Positions 9,401 through 17,936 are shown, numbered from the stretch's first letter. The stretch: 64,000 nucleotides of DNA from Paenibacillus sp. HW567 (GCF_000374185.1 NZ_KB910518.1:924546-988545), one strand, 5' to 3'. Numbers and translations are program-made. The notes: generated by a model from the sequence alone, not told the origin.

Positions 9401-11485
9401 ACGGTGAACGGAAATCCGGCTGTGAGCGGACAACCTGCGGAGGAAGTGATGCTGGCTGAAGGAGTCAATACCATCCCGGTAGTGGTTTCTGCTGAGGACG
9501 GGAGTACAACTCGTACGGTATATGTGACGATTAACCGCACGCCTGCTGCGCTCGACTCTACCTTGCAAAACCTGCAGGTTGCAGGCAGTGGCGGTGAGGA
9601 CCTGCTGTTGTCACCGGCATTTTCTTATGATAGAGACAGCTATACGGTGACTGTGCAGGACAACGTCTACGGATTGATGGTGACGCCGGTTGCCGGAGCG
9701 CCGGGCACTGAGGTTCGCGTGAACGGCACTGTTCTGGGTAATACCCAGGCTTCTGTAGAGATACCTCTCAGAGACAGCATCAGTGAAATCACTGTAGCAA
9801 CGGCCTCGGCGGACGGGACGGATTATAGAAGTTATTCGATTACAGTCCATTGGGAAGGAACCTATGATCCCGGTGAACCCGAAATTACCGATTCCTCGGT
9901 AAGTCCGTTAAGTGCTGTTTTTGATAAAAATCCGGCGGACAGCCAGGCTGTTGCGCTTGAAGTGCAATGGAACGGCAACAGTCTTACATCTATTAGGAAC
10001 GGTGAAACGCAGCTTAGTGAAGCGGACTACACCGTAACCGGCAATGTATACAGGATCGGCGTTTCGTATCTGCTTCAGCAGCCGCTGGGCGTATCCTCCC
10101 TGGTCTTTGATTTTAATCAGGGAAAGGACGCCACTGTAGACATCCAGATTAAAGATACTACGGATGGGAACGGCGGCACCGGCACTGATCCGGGAACCGG
10201 AACTGATCCAGGAACGGGCACTGACCCGGGAACTGGCAGTTCTGGAAGCAGCACTGTTGCTGATGTACCGTCTGTGACTGTCAGCAGCGGTAAGCTGACA
10301 GCGAACCCGCAGTCCGCTACCGGATCGGCAGCGATGCAGGTTATTGTTACACAGGAAGCACTGAATCAGGCGCTTGCTTTGGCGGCGGCAGAGGGAGATG
10401 GCAGCAAACGGGTAATCATTGCGGTGAATCAGGCTGCAGGTGCCGCTGCTTATGAAGTATCGCTTCCCGCAGCAGCCTTGAACGCCGATGCAATAGGGCA
10501 AACCCTGGAGATCCAGACACCGGGGGCAACGGTTGTGCTTCCCGGCGGCATGCTGACCGAAGGCCAGGCGGGTCAAGGGAAAACTGCGGTGCTGAGGATT
10601 TCCGCAGGGGATGTCTCAGCTCAATCTTCGGAGATCACTTCGGCAAGCGGGGGAAGACCAGTGGTTGACCTTGACCTTAGCATTGATGGAAAGGTTATTC
10701 ATTGGCAGAATAGCTCCGTGCCGGTTCAGGTCAGCATTCCTTATACGCTCACTACGGCTGAACTGCTCAATTCCGAATATCTGACGGTATGGTACATTGA
10801 TGACAATGGCTTGAGTTACCCGGTAACAAGCGCCAAATATAGTCAACATACCCCGGGAACCGGGGTGGTTACCTTTACCGCGCAGCATTTCAGCACCTAT
10901 GCTGTTGTGATGAACCGTAAATCGTTCACAGATGTAGGGGCTGCCCACTGGGCGAATAAACCTGTCGCAGTACTTGCGGCAAGAGGGATATTAAATGGCG
11001 TCTCTGCAGCATCTTTTGCTCCAGCGGCGCAAATTAGCAGAGCCGATTATACCCTCATGCTGGTCCGTGCCCTTGGACTGGACGGTCAGGCGGCGGCTTC
11101 CGCATTTACAGATGTCCTGCCAGGCAGCTATTACTATGATGCTGTAAATACAGCTAAGGCACTTGGGATTACGAATGGCAACCCTGACGGAAGCTTTGAC
11201 CCTAATGCATCCATTACCCGGCAGGAGATGATTGTTATGACTGAGAGGGCCGTTACACTCACAGGTGCTTCCCTCCCTGTCGCTAAGGGCAGTCTATCTG
11301 CGGGAGCTGCATCGGGAACACAGATTAGTGACCTTGCATCTGTGGCGGATTACGCGGTGGAAGCAGTGAACCGGATGCTGCAGAGCGGATGGCTGCAGGG
11401 CTACAATGGGATGATTCACCCCGGAGGTACAGCCAGCCGCGCAGAAGCGGCGGTTCTGCTGTACAATATTTACAATGAGATGTAA
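6419..11485 (+). CDS. SLH-anchored right-handed beta-helix protein with carbohydrate-binding modules
   Basis: 1688-residue exported modular protein. Reading from the N-terminus: signal peptide (about 1-35); parallel beta-helix of the pectate-lyase/Pel-like type (about 40-560, with many short repeats such as ILIQYNYVHDNGDGI); two CarboxypepD_reg-like beta-sandwiches (about 575-745); a laminin-G/concanavalin-like region (about 750-945) ending AYIDNVRLYQ; two cadherin-like beta-sandwiches (about 955-1150); an X2-type module (SVSPLSAVFDKNPADSQ onward, about 1155-1245); a Gly/Thr/Asp/Pro linker; a domain of about 200 residues; and three SLH repeats (from about 1500). SLH repeats bind pyruvylated secondary wall polymer, so it is displayed on the cell surface. 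A polysaccharide lyase or hydrolase role is likely, but no catalytic residues could be assigned. The ribosome site is GAGGAGG. The GH115-like gene follows 32 bases later. Confidence 0.88.
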   Translation: MKSRRLGKGKTWMSVLMIAIMLFGMYPGADQTEASPVTGTIYYLDSTTGSDSNTGTTESSPWKTLNKANGTVFQPGDRILLKSGGAWTNQTLAPQGSGTAGSPIIIDRYGSGDKPKIKTGGQYNDAVTLSNQQYWEIRNLDVSNTAPVMGTFAESLGDFRGIHVTGTDAGTLEYFRINGVDVHDVSGEIAWISGTVPATPEPGIRFKTGWDGSKKTGGIVFDTTVADPLHPLRATVFNDVIIENSTVKNTSFGGIIFKQYAGDDTSGTGIVSTGWGTRDNETDVKFTPHTNIIIRGNYITQKATDFGCNAMYLTGVRGALVENNVVDGAGTSGIETYYADDVTIQYNEVFDTSKKAGGADSNGIDPDKGTTKILIQYNYVHDNGDGILICQFVFGNTVIRYNVLESNTRYPVYLHSDRNAVAEVYNNTIYNDASGYMIYGYGSSLNGTYNIRNNILFTTRAVQELTLSPTITYDNNSYYASSGTLTAPAGDTHALTGNPQMVNPGAGISGSEANGPALDSLSGYQFKPESMLINRGLNILETASAAVKDFAGQPLYNGNADLGAFEYYDASLTTATLAGRVTNSAGNGMSGVTISDYSGSALQAVTDSSGYYAIPGAAVGSAINLRAVKNGYTESETGVFTVAAGNVITRDFQLASNAATGSVTGKVLDGELAAAAGVTVTLSMEGTASQTAVSDLNGSYSFPAVELGENYTLTAVKEGYRAAVVSGIKVEPALATSVPDLYVVSKQSTLLTASDYNELTTGAQPSAPWTVTTNGGSVSAAELPSTANKSIKLTRSSNSGNTSMSQTFAAGTLKGVITLSADVMKLDNAGATNWISLPYVYSSAGTAGSNVGVALAFSKGQIVAYKGGTSTNLMPYQAGKWYNLRLVMNTGSGKYDLYVNDVLVLDQAAFRNKIADIGRIDYYANSSNYGTAYIDNVRLYQGIPYERNDAGLAELTADIGPLVKQGEGYSLEVPYFVDSLRLTATASSPNISSLTVNGNPAVSGQPAEEVMLAEGVNTIPVVVSAEDGSTTRTVYVTINRTPAALDSTLQNLQVAGSGGEDLLLSPAFSYDRDSYTVTVQDNVYGLMVTPVAGAPGTEVRVNGTVLGNTQASVEIPLRDSISEITVATASADGTDYRSYSITVHWEGTYDPGEPEITDSSVSPLSAVFDKNPADSQAVALEVQWNGNSLTSIRNGETQLSEADYTVTGNVYRIGVSYLLQQPLGVSSLVFDFNQGKDATVDIQIKDTTDGNGGTGTDPGTGTDPGTGTDPGTGSSGSSTVADVPSVTVSSGKLTANPQSATGSAAMQVIVTQEALNQALALAAAEGDGSKRVIIAVNQAAGAAAYEVSLPAAALNADAIGQTLEIQTPGATVVLPGGMLTEGQAGQGKTAVLRISAGDVSAQSSEITSASGGRPVVDLDLSIDGKVIHWQNSSVPVQVSIPYTLTTAELLNSEYLTVWYIDDNGLSYPVTSAKYSQHTPGTGVVTFTAQHFSTYAVVMNRKSFTDVGAAHWANKPVAVLAARGILNGVSAASFAPAAQISRADYTLMLVRALGLDGQAAASAFTDVLPGSYYYDAVNTAKALGITNGNPDGSFDPNASITRQEMIVMTERAVTLTGASLPVAKGSLSAGAASGTQISDLASVADYAVEAVNRMLQSGWLQGYNGMIHPGGTASRAEAAVLLYNIYNEM

Positions 11486-11517
11486 AAATTTATAGAGCAC
11501 AATAGGAGATGGAGACG

Positions 11518-13575
11518 ATGAGTTCAGCCAGAGAGCTGAGAATCTCAGCCGCAAGCCTATACGATATTCAGACTGGCTGGACACGGCCGCTCGAACATGT
11601 CTGGAGCATGATTGCAAGAGACCATGAAGCGGTGTTCGGCCAGGTGCCAGTGCAAGGAATGGCAGCCTCCGTCGTGGTACGTTACGCACAGGAGGAGGAT
11701 AACTGTCCGGAGTGGCCGGAAGGCTTCTGCTTCCGTTTTGCCGGAAGTTCGGCTGCTCCGGTGCTGCATATTGCCGGCCGTGATGAACTTGGAGTCATCT
11801 ATGGGTTGCTGCATTACAGCCGGTACGTTCTTGGGGTAGATCCCTTCTGGTTCTGGGCAGAGCTGCCGCCGGCCAAGCGGGAGGTTATTTCTTTGTCCGC
11901 TGAGAATTATGACAGCATCCGGCCGAAGGTCCGCTACCGGGGCTGGTTCGTCAATGACGAGGTTTGTCTGATCGGCTGGAAGGAGCAGTATCCTCCGGGT
12001 GAGGAGGTGTGGTTGCCGGTTTTTGAAGCGCTGCTGCGCTGCGGTGGCAATATGGTCATTCCGGGTACAGATCTGCCACGGACCGGTATCCATCACCGGC
12101 TTGCCGTGGACATGGGGTTATGGATAACCCACCATCATGCCGAGCCGCTTGGGGCGGAGATGTTCCTGCGGGTTTTTCCGGGCAAGCAAGCCAGCTACAA
12201 GGAAAATCCAGAGTTGTTCGAGCAGCTCTGGCGGGAAGCCATCCAGCGCCAAAAGGACGAGAAGGTACTGTGGGTGCTCTCCTTCCGGGGCCAGGGCGAC
12301 AAGCCATTTTGGGAGAATGATCCGGGCTTTGATACACCGGCGAAGCGCGGGCACTTGATCTCCAGTGTCGTCCGCAAGCAGTATGACATGATAAGCGAAG
12401 ATGTTAAGCAGCCGGTCTGCTGTATGGCGATGTATGGTGAGATTGCCGAGCTGTACAAGCAGGGGCATATTGAGGTTCCCCCGGGTGTAATCAAGATTTG
12501 GGCCGACAACGGCTATGGCAAAATGGTCTCACGGCGTCACGGCAATCTGAATCTGCGTGTGCCTGCGCTGCCCGCTGCGGGCGATGAAGGGAAGAACGGA
12601 GTCTATTATCACGTAACCTTCCATGATCTGCAGGCTTCTAACCATCTGACGTTGTTCCCCGCTCCAGCGGGGCTGATTGTAGAGGAGTTGGAGGGGGCTT
12701 TTGCTGCCGGGGCGGATGAATATTTGCTGGTCAATTCAGGCAACATTTTGCCGCATCTGTATACTTTGGATCTTGCGGCACAACTGTGGACACAGGGAAC
12801 CGCTGATTCGGAAGGGCAGCTTCAATCCTTCGTAGAGCGGGTGTATACCGCCAACCGGCAGGAGATTGCGGGCCTATACACAAGCTATGCTGAGTGTACA
12901 ATCGCCTATGGACTCCACGCGGATGACCGCGCTGGCGATGAATTCTATCATCATCCCGCCAGGCAGATCATGGGCCATTGGCTGAAAGGACGGGAAACCG
13001 CAGATGAGCGGCTGCTGTGGGCGGCAGACGGCGGCGATTTCCTGGAGCAGGTCCGCTGGTTCAGGGAGAAGGCGGAAGCTGCCATCCCTGGCTGGGAGGA
13101 GCTAAGACTACAGTGTCTGCAGCTTATGGAACAGATGCCGGATGCAGAGCGCAGCAGGCTGCACCATCAGTTGCTGGTGCAAATCGAATTGCACTGGAGC
13201 GGTTGCCGGGGCCTTGCAGCAATCTGCAGAGCTTACGAGTGCTATCGTGAAGAGCAATATCCAAGAGCCTTCATTCACGCCTCGCATGCAGTCTGGAATT
13301 ATGATGAAGGCAAGCAGGCGCTTCTTCGCGCAGAGAATGGACGCTGGGAGCATTTCTACCGTGCCGATTGGCTGACCAACCTGGATAATACCATTGATCA
13401 TGCTAATACGGTCCGTAAATTCCTGCGGATTCAGGGAGACAGCCCTGACATGTTCCTCTGGTACAAAGAGTATTTGATGCCCGAATCCGAAAAGCATATC
13501 TATCTGGAGAATACGCACCGCAATCCGCTGCCCGATGATGAATTGGCCCGGCGCTTAGAAGCGAAACTCGGATAA
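11518..13575 (+). CDS. GH115-family-like glycoside hydrolase (putative xylan alpha-glucuronidase)
   Basis: About 685 residues. Motifs fit glycosyl hydrolase family 115: HIAGRDELGVIYGLLHYSR near residue 80, RGWFVNDE near 140, FRGQGDKPFW near 258 and KIWADNGYGKM near 326. GH115 enzymes remove (4-O-methyl)glucuronic acid from xylan. No signal peptide is seen, so it probably acts in the cytoplasm on imported oligosaccharides. At this length it lacks most of the C-terminal extension usual in the family (commonly 800 or more residues). I prefer the ATG at 11518 because AGGAG lies 9 bases upstream; the ATG at 11509 directly abuts that AGGAG. It probably shares a transcript with the SLH beta-helix gene and ends at a strong terminator. 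Confidence 0.75.
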   Translation: MSSARELRISAASLYDIQTGWTRPLEHVWSMIARDHEAVFGQVPVQGMAASVVVRYAQEEDNCPEWPEGFCFRFAGSSAAPVLHIAGRDELGVIYGLLHYSRYVLGVDPFWFWAELPPAKREVISLSAENYDSIRPKVRYRGWFVNDEVCLIGWKEQYPPGEEVWLPVFEALLRCGGNMVIPGTDLPRTGIHHRLAVDMGLWITHHHAEPLGAEMFLRVFPGKQASYKENPELFEQLWREAIQRQKDEKVLWVLSFRGQGDKPFWENDPGFDTPAKRGHLISSVVRKQYDMISEDVKQPVCCMAMYGEIAELYKQGHIEVPPGVIKIWADNGYGKMVSRRHGNLNLRVPALPAAGDEGKNGVYYHVTFHDLQASNHLTLFPAPAGLIVEELEGAFAAGADEYLLVNSGNILPHLYTLDLAAQLWTQGTADSEGQLQSFVERVYTANRQEIAGLYTSYAECTIAYGLHADDRAGDEFYHHPARQIMGHWLKGRETADERLLWAADGGDFLEQVRWFREKAEAAIPGWEELRLQCLQLMEQMPDAERSRLHHQLLVQIELHWSGCRGLAAICRAYECYREEQYPRAFIHASHAVWNYDEGKQALLRAENGRWEHFYRADWLTNLDNTIDHANTVRKFLRIQGDSPDMFLWYKEYLMPESEKHIYLENTHRNPLPDDELARRLEAKLG

Positions 13576-13597
13576 CGCGCATTGGATTCAAGTTCAA

Positions 13598-13635
13598 GAT
13601 CCCCCAAGCTGAAATTGCTGCTTGGAGGATTTTTT
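13598..13635 (+). terminator. Rho-independent terminator after the GH115-like gene
   Basis: The inverted repeat ATCCCCCAAGC / GCTTGGAGGAT is followed by TTTTTT. It separates the polysaccharide genes from the ECF sigma operon. Confidence 0.85.
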
Positions 13636-13699
13636 GTTGAATATAGGAACTTACATGTTATCACGACATAAATTTTGTTGTTTATTCCTGGATTTCGGG

Positions 13700-13725
13700 G
13701 GAACCATTTGCGGCCTGAAGAGTCT
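13700..13725 (+). promoter_or_regulatory. Candidate ECF-sigma promoter upstream of the ECF sigma gene
   Basis: GGAACC at 13700-13705, a 16-base spacer, then GTCT at 13722-13725. This matches the general ECF promoter form (GGAAC, 16-17 bases, GTC/CGTC). It lies 22 bases before the chosen sigma start and suggests autoregulation. This is inference from motif match only. Confidence 0.5.
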
Positions 13726-13747
13726 TATTGGGGGAGAGGTGAGAGAG

Positions 13748-14284
13748 ATGCATAGCGAAGAATTGCCCTATGCCGTGGCGTATGTTCCGGCCATGACATT
13801 GCGGGAAATGATGGAGACGTATGGGTCTGATGTGTGGCATTATGCTTTTTTCCTTACCCGCAGCCGCGAGCAGGCGGATGATATCAGCCAAGAGGTATTC
13901 CTGAAGGCTTATAAGAACATCGGCAAATACCGCGGCCACTCCACTCTGAAGACCTGGCTGCTGACGATTACACGCAATACGGCCTTCAGCTTCAGACGGA
14001 ACAGCTTCTGGCGCAGATTCACTCCACTTGGAGACCGGCAAGGACCCGGGCAGGCACCCTCTGCGGAAAAAGAAGCGATTGGCAACCAATATGCTAACCG
14101 TATCTGGGAGATCATCATGGCGCTGCCGGATAAACACCGGGAGGTGCTGGTGCTTGATATCCAGCAGAGCTTGTCGATTGCGGAGATGTCCGCTCTGCTT
14201 GGCGTGGCTCAGGGGACGGTCAAATCCCGGCTGGCCCGGGCCAGGGAGAAGGTAAAAACGGCGATGAAGGAGGAGGACTTATGA
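13748..14284 (+). CDS. ECF-type RNA polymerase sigma factor
   Basis: 178-residue group 4 sigma factor. Region 2 is at about residues 15-80 (VWHYAFFLTRSREQADDISQ, then EVFLKAYKNIGKYRG and LKTWLLTITRNTAFSFRR), and region 4 is at about 115-175 (LPDKHREVLVLDIQQSLSIA, then EMSALLGVAQGTVKSRLARAR). I chose the ATG at 13748 because purine-rich AGAGGTGAGAGAG precedes it; upstream in-frame starts would run into the preceding terminator and the promoter motif. The stop overlaps the next gene (ATGA), the usual arrangement of a sigma factor and its anti-sigma factor. The signal and regulon are unknown. Confidence 0.9.
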   Translation: MHSEELPYAVAYVPAMTLREMMETYGSDVWHYAFFLTRSREQADDISQEVFLKAYKNIGKYRGHSTLKTWLLTITRNTAFSFRRNSFWRRFTPLGDRQGPGQAPSAEKEAIGNQYANRIWEIIMALPDKHREVLVLDIQQSLSIAEMSALLGVAQGTVKSRLARAREKVKTAMKEEDL

Positions 14285-15429
14285 CAACTGGACATGAAAG
14301 CGAAGATAACAGTGTAATGGCCGGTGAAAAGGAATGGTACGGCAAAGCAGGCCGCAGCCCTTTTGTGGAAGATGGTTTTACTCCGGAGCTAATGGCCCGG
14401 ATCGAAGCGGCTGCCGATAGTCACCGGGCGGCAAAACGCCGGTTCCATTCCGGCAAAAGCTTGGGGTTCACGTGTCTGGCGGCACTCCTGCTGCTCGGCG
14501 TTCTGGTATGGCCGCTTAACGGGTGGGGCAAAGGGGATTTCACCGGAAAGCTCTCTTCGCTGTGGCGCACAAGCACTGGCGCAGCGGTTCAGCCTTCGAT
14601 TTCTCCACAGACTTATAATCCGCCAATCGGGTCAGCAGAATTTGAGATCGGGGGTATGAAGTACTACATGCCGCTGCCGCTGGATCGAAATAAGGGATTT
14701 GCTAAAGCTGTTGAAACATCGGCAGGCATCGTATGGTCACCGCCTCCGCCAAGGGTGGATTACCTTAAACCGAAATATACGCACAATACAGAACCCTACA
14801 CACTTTATTTGACCCCTAAGGGGCATTCGGAGTTATCGGCCGCTTCAGCCAAAAGAATATATACATTCCCGCTGTATGCAGGAGGGGCGCAAACCTATTT
14901 TGAATTAGGATACATCTTTGGCACAGGAGATTATCTTCTCTTTACCCACAGCGCTTATACATTGGGAACGGAGAGGATACCTAACACAGGCAAGATTTCC
15001 GTTATAGATATCAGAAAGGCTGAGGAGGGGGAATTGATTGTTCCCAGAGAGCTCCAGGAGTTTGATTCTACTTATAGTTTGTACAAATCCTTCATGGCTA
15101 TTGATCAGGACAGGGAAGAACTGCTGCTCGTTTATTATACACAGGATGGAAAAGGTGGTTATGTGCAGCATAACAAGCTATATGACATAGCTACCGGGAA
15201 AACACAAGTGCTGAGTGGGAGCATCACTACAGAGAAAAAAGATAAGCCAACGTTGAATTCTGGAGAAACCATTGAAGACGACCCAATAGCTTCTGTTACA
15301 GCAATCTACGAGGTCAATGGGGAGAAACGCAAGGTTGATACCACTTTTCTTACTGGACGGCAGTGGTTCTACGATTGGTGGTATGAAGAATACGGTGAAA
15401 AGATCGACCCGTCTACAATGAACAATTAA
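14281..15429 (+). CDS. Putative membrane anti-sigma factor paired with the ECF sigma factor
   Basis: 382 residues. It has a cytoplasmic N-terminus of about 60 residues, one membrane span (LGFTCLAALLLLGVLVWPL, about 62-80) and a long extracytoplasmic domain with no family I recognise. The function is inferred from the 4-base ATGA overlap with the ECF sigma gene and the single-span topology, not from a recognised anti-sigma sequence signature; no zinc-binding HxxxCxxC is seen. The extracytoplasmic part could be the sensor. An A/T-rich hairpin terminator follows. Confidence 0.65.
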   Translation: MTTGHESEDNSVMAGEKEWYGKAGRSPFVEDGFTPELMARIEAAADSHRAAKRRFHSGKSLGFTCLAALLLLGVLVWPLNGWGKGDFTGKLSSLWRTSTGAAVQPSISPQTYNPPIGSAEFEIGGMKYYMPLPLDRNKGFAKAVETSAGIVWSPPPPRVDYLKPKYTHNTEPYTLYLTPKGHSELSAASAKRIYTFPLYAGGAQTYFELGYIFGTGDYLLFTHSAYTLGTERIPNTGKISVIDIRKAEEGELIVPRELQEFDSTYSLYKSFMAIDQDREELLLVYYTQDGKGGYVQHNKLYDIATGKTQVLSGSITTEKKDKPTLNSGETIEDDPIASVTAIYEVNGEKRKVDTTFLTGRQWFYDWWYEEYGEKIDPSTMNN

Positions 15430-15473
15430 TGGTGCCAACATAAACCTTGATTTTGATTACTAGATAATTTACT

Positions 15474-15520
15474 AAAAAAAAGCTATACTTTTTGATATTA
15501 TCAGAAAGTATGGCTTTTCT
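15474..15520 (+). terminator. Terminator after the anti-sigma gene
   Basis: AAAAGCTATACTTT and AAAGTATGGCTTTT form a 14-base stem around a 13-base loop, with A-rich and T-rich flanks. It could work in both directions. Confidence 0.7.
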
Positions 15521-15590
15521 GCGTTGAACCGTTCTTGCTGAGCGTGCTGTGGAAGCCGGTGTTTTTCTGTACAAGAGTGGAGCGGAAATG

Positions 15591-16616
15591 ATGAAGAAGC
15601 TGACGATTGAAGATGTCGCACAAAAGGCGGGAGTGTCAAAAAGCACGGTCTCGCAATTTTTGAATAAACGGTTCAAGTATATGAGCGAAGCGACCAAAAA
15701 CCGCATTGCCGAGGTCATTGAGGAGCTGAATTACCAGCCGAACGGCCTCGCCCGCAGTCTGAAGCAGAACCGGACGCATATGGTAGGCATCATTGTGGCA
15801 AACATTGATTATTCGCTATCTATCCAGTGCATCAGGGCGATTGAAAATGAGCTGCAGCGGCATGGCATACAGGTGATTATCTGCAACAGCGATGAGAACG
15901 CGGACAAAGAAAACACCCACGTGGAGGCGCTTGTGGCCCGCCAGGTGGATGGACTGATTATTTTTCCGGCGGGGGATCATCCGTCTCCCTATACCCGGCT
16001 GATCGAAGCGGAATATCCGCTTGTATTCATGGACCGGCTGGTTGAAGGCATCACCACCCAGAGTCTGCTGCTCGACAACGAAATGGCGGTCAAGACAGCG
16101 ATCAAAGAGCTGACCGGGCAGGGGCATGAGGCGATTGCGATCCTGTCACTGCCGCTTGGCGAGCATGCGATAACTCCCCGCAAGGAACGGATGAGCGGCT
16201 ACAGGAAAGCGATGGAGGAGGCGGGGCTGGCGCTGAACGACCAGTATGTGCGCAGTGTGCCAAGAGAGGCGATTGCCTCGGCGCTTGATGAGCTGCTGAG
16301 TCTGCCGCAGCCGCCGACGGCGCTGCTCGCGGCCAACGATCTTGTGCTGGGGGAAATCCTCAAATATGCGAACCGCCACTCCATAACCATTCCCGGCCAA
16401 CTGTCTGTAATTGGAATTGACGATGCCGAATTTGCCCGAATCTATAATCCGGCCATTACGACCATCCGCCAGCCCGCCTACGAGATGGGAATGCAGGCAG
16501 CCAAAATCATGCTCTCCTTGATCGAGGATCAGGGAGCATCCATGCCGATTACGTACCGTTTTCCGCCTTCGCTGCAGCAAGGGCAATCGGTACAGGCTCC
16601 AGCTCCCAAGAAATAA
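15591..16616 (+). CDS. LacI-family transcriptional regulator (KdgR-like by context)
   Basis: 341 residues. The N-terminal LacI helix-turn-helix is intact (LTIEDVAQKAGVSKSTVSQ, then FLNKRFKYMSEATKNRI), with the hinge region following (YQPNGLARSLK). The C-terminal periplasmic-binding-protein-like sensor includes VDGLIIFPAG and PPTALLAANDLVLGEILKY. GGAG sits 8 bases before ATG 15591; the ATG immediately before it (15588) is an equal-frame alternative. The adjacent kdgK and eda genes suggest control of 2-keto-3-deoxygluconate catabolism, as KdgR does in Bacillus. The nearest operator-like site is in the kdgK-eda intergenic region. Confidence 0.9.
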   Translation: MKKLTIEDVAQKAGVSKSTVSQFLNKRFKYMSEATKNRIAEVIEELNYQPNGLARSLKQNRTHMVGIIVANIDYSLSIQCIRAIENELQRHGIQVIICNSDENADKENTHVEALVARQVDGLIIFPAGDHPSPYTRLIEAEYPLVFMDRLVEGITTQSLLLDNEMAVKTAIKELTGQGHEAIAILSLPLGEHAITPRKERMSGYRKAMEEAGLALNDQYVRSVPREAIASALDELLSLPQPPTALLAANDLVLGEILKYANRHSITIPGQLSVIGIDDAEFARIYNPAITTIRQPAYEMGMQAAKIMLSLIEDQGASMPITYRFPPSLQQGQSVQAPAPKK

Positions 16617-16677
16617 AACGGTTTGGCAGATTGCCGTCGGAATACAATGCCCTTGCGGGAAAAAAGCAAGCTGCCGC

Positions 16678-16725
16678 AGCAAAAAGCCCTTCACAGCCTA
16701 GTTGAGACTGTGAAGGACTTTTTGC
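16678..16725. terminator. Bidirectional terminator between the LacI regulator and kdgK
   Basis: The 14-base stem AGCCCTTCACAGCC / GACTGTGAAGGACT is flanked by AAAAA on the left and TTTTT on the right. It serves the two converging genes. Confidence 0.88.
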
Positions 16726-16771
16726 TTGACTGCCGCCAGCTTGACGGCAGGGCGCTCTGCTATTCCTCCGC

Positions 16772-17725
16772 CTAAACGCCAGCCTTCATAAAGGCCTCCA
16801 GCCCGTCGCGGACTGGAAGTCCATCCATGTCGCCAGGAGACATGACCGCGAGTGCGCCGATGGCGTTGCCGCGTTTTACGGCTTCGGCTACAGCCAGCTT
16901 TTCCAGCATGGCGCTGATCACGCCAACCGCAAAGCCGTCACCGGCGCCGACGGTATCGACAACCGTCTCTACTTTGAAGCCGGCGACGTATCCTTCTGCA
17001 CCGGACGCTGTTTTGTAATAAGCGCCTTCAGGACCAAGCTTGATGACCACAAGCGAGACCCCGCGTTCCAGATAAAATCCGGCAATCTCCTCCGGTGTAT
17101 CAAGCCCGGTAAGGGTTCTGCCTTCGCTGAGTCCAGGGAGGAACCAGTCGCAGCGGGTAGCGAGATCGTTGATCGTGTTCACCATAGTCTCCTTATCAGG
17201 CCACAGCGTAGGACGCAGATTCGGGTCGAGGGAGACGGTTTTACCGCGCTGCTTCATAAATTCCATCGCATGTATAGAAAATTCGTGGCAGGTTTTCGAT
17301 AATGCCGAAGAGATGCTCGTCACATGCAGATGCCCGGCGGAAGCAAAATAGGCTTCGTCGAAATCTGCCAGGCTCAGCTTTGAGGCTGCGGAGTTTTTAC
17401 GGAAATATTCAACCTTGGGGTCGCCGGTCAGCACCTTGGATTTGATCAGCATCCCGGTTGGGAACTCTTTGGTAAAGCTAATGCTGCCGGTATCAATCTG
17501 CTCTTTGGTCAGCGCACCGGCGATGAACTGGCCGAAGCTGTCTTCGCCAAGCTTTGTTACGTAGCCGGTCTTGTGTCCAAGACGTGATAACCCGGTCGCC
17601 ACATTGCTCTCCGCACCGGCCAGCGCTTTGGAAAAGGAAGTAACCTCGTGCAGCGGGCCTGCCTCATTGGCATAAAACATTGCCATCGGCTCCCCGAATG
17701 TAACTGCTTCCAGTCGTGTATTCAT
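16772..17725 (-). CDS. kdgK: 2-keto-3-deoxygluconate kinase (PfkB family)
   Basis: 317-residue ribokinase/PfkB sugar kinase. The N-terminal substrate-binding motif includes GAESNVATGLSRLGH. The C-terminal PfkB signature DTVGAGDGFAVG holds the catalytic base Asp, and LDPNLRPTLW is typical of KDG kinases. It phosphorylates 2-keto-3-deoxygluconate to KDPG. The specific assignment rests on the divergent neighbour encoding KDPG aldolase and the LacI regulator beside it. The ribosome site GGAGGA lies 7 bases upstream of the ATG. Confidence 0.88.
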   Translation of the reverse strand: MNTRLEAVTFGEPMAMFYANEAGPLHEVTSFSKALAGAESNVATGLSRLGHKTGYVTKLGEDSFGQFIAGALTKEQIDTGSISFTKEFPTGMLIKSKVLTGDPKVEYFRKNSAASKLSLADFDEAYFASAGHLHVTSISSALSKTCHEFSIHAMEFMKQRGKTVSLDPNLRPTLWPDKETMVNTINDLATRCDWFLPGLSEGRTLTGLDTPEEIAGFYLERGVSLVVIKLGPEGAYYKTASGAEGYVAGFKVETVVDTVGAGDGFAVGVISAMLEKLAVAEAVKRGNAIGALAVMSPGDMDGLPVRDGLEAFMKAGV

Positions 17726-17794
17726 GAATAGATCCTCCTCAGGGTAATTCTATAAACCCCTGTATAAATGATTTGTAATTTGAAATTATCACAT

Positions 17795-17805
17795 AAAACG
17801 GTTTT
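17795..17805. promoter_or_regulatory. LacI-type operator-like inverted repeat in the kdgK-eda intergenic region
   Basis: AAAAC-G-GTTTT is a perfect 5+5 inverted repeat. On the minus strand it falls just after TTGTAC, a possible -35 for kdgK. The half-site resembles LacI-family operators. The rest of the 340-base kdgK-eda interval is AT-rich and holds the eda promoter and a leader hairpin. Confidence 0.4.
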
Positions 17806-17936
17806 GTACAATAATACATCACTCATCTGCCGAAAAAAATTACTGTATTTATCTGGAGTTAATTTTAATACCCCTTTATTATAAAGGATTTTTGGAGTTG
17901 GAATGAAGTTAGTTAATCCATTTATACAAATTTATA

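Noticed and set aside
13622..13747. Upstream TTG or ATG starts for the first ECF sigma factor
   Set aside because: They lie in the terminator of the GH115-like gene or across the ECF promoter motif, and add no conserved sequence.
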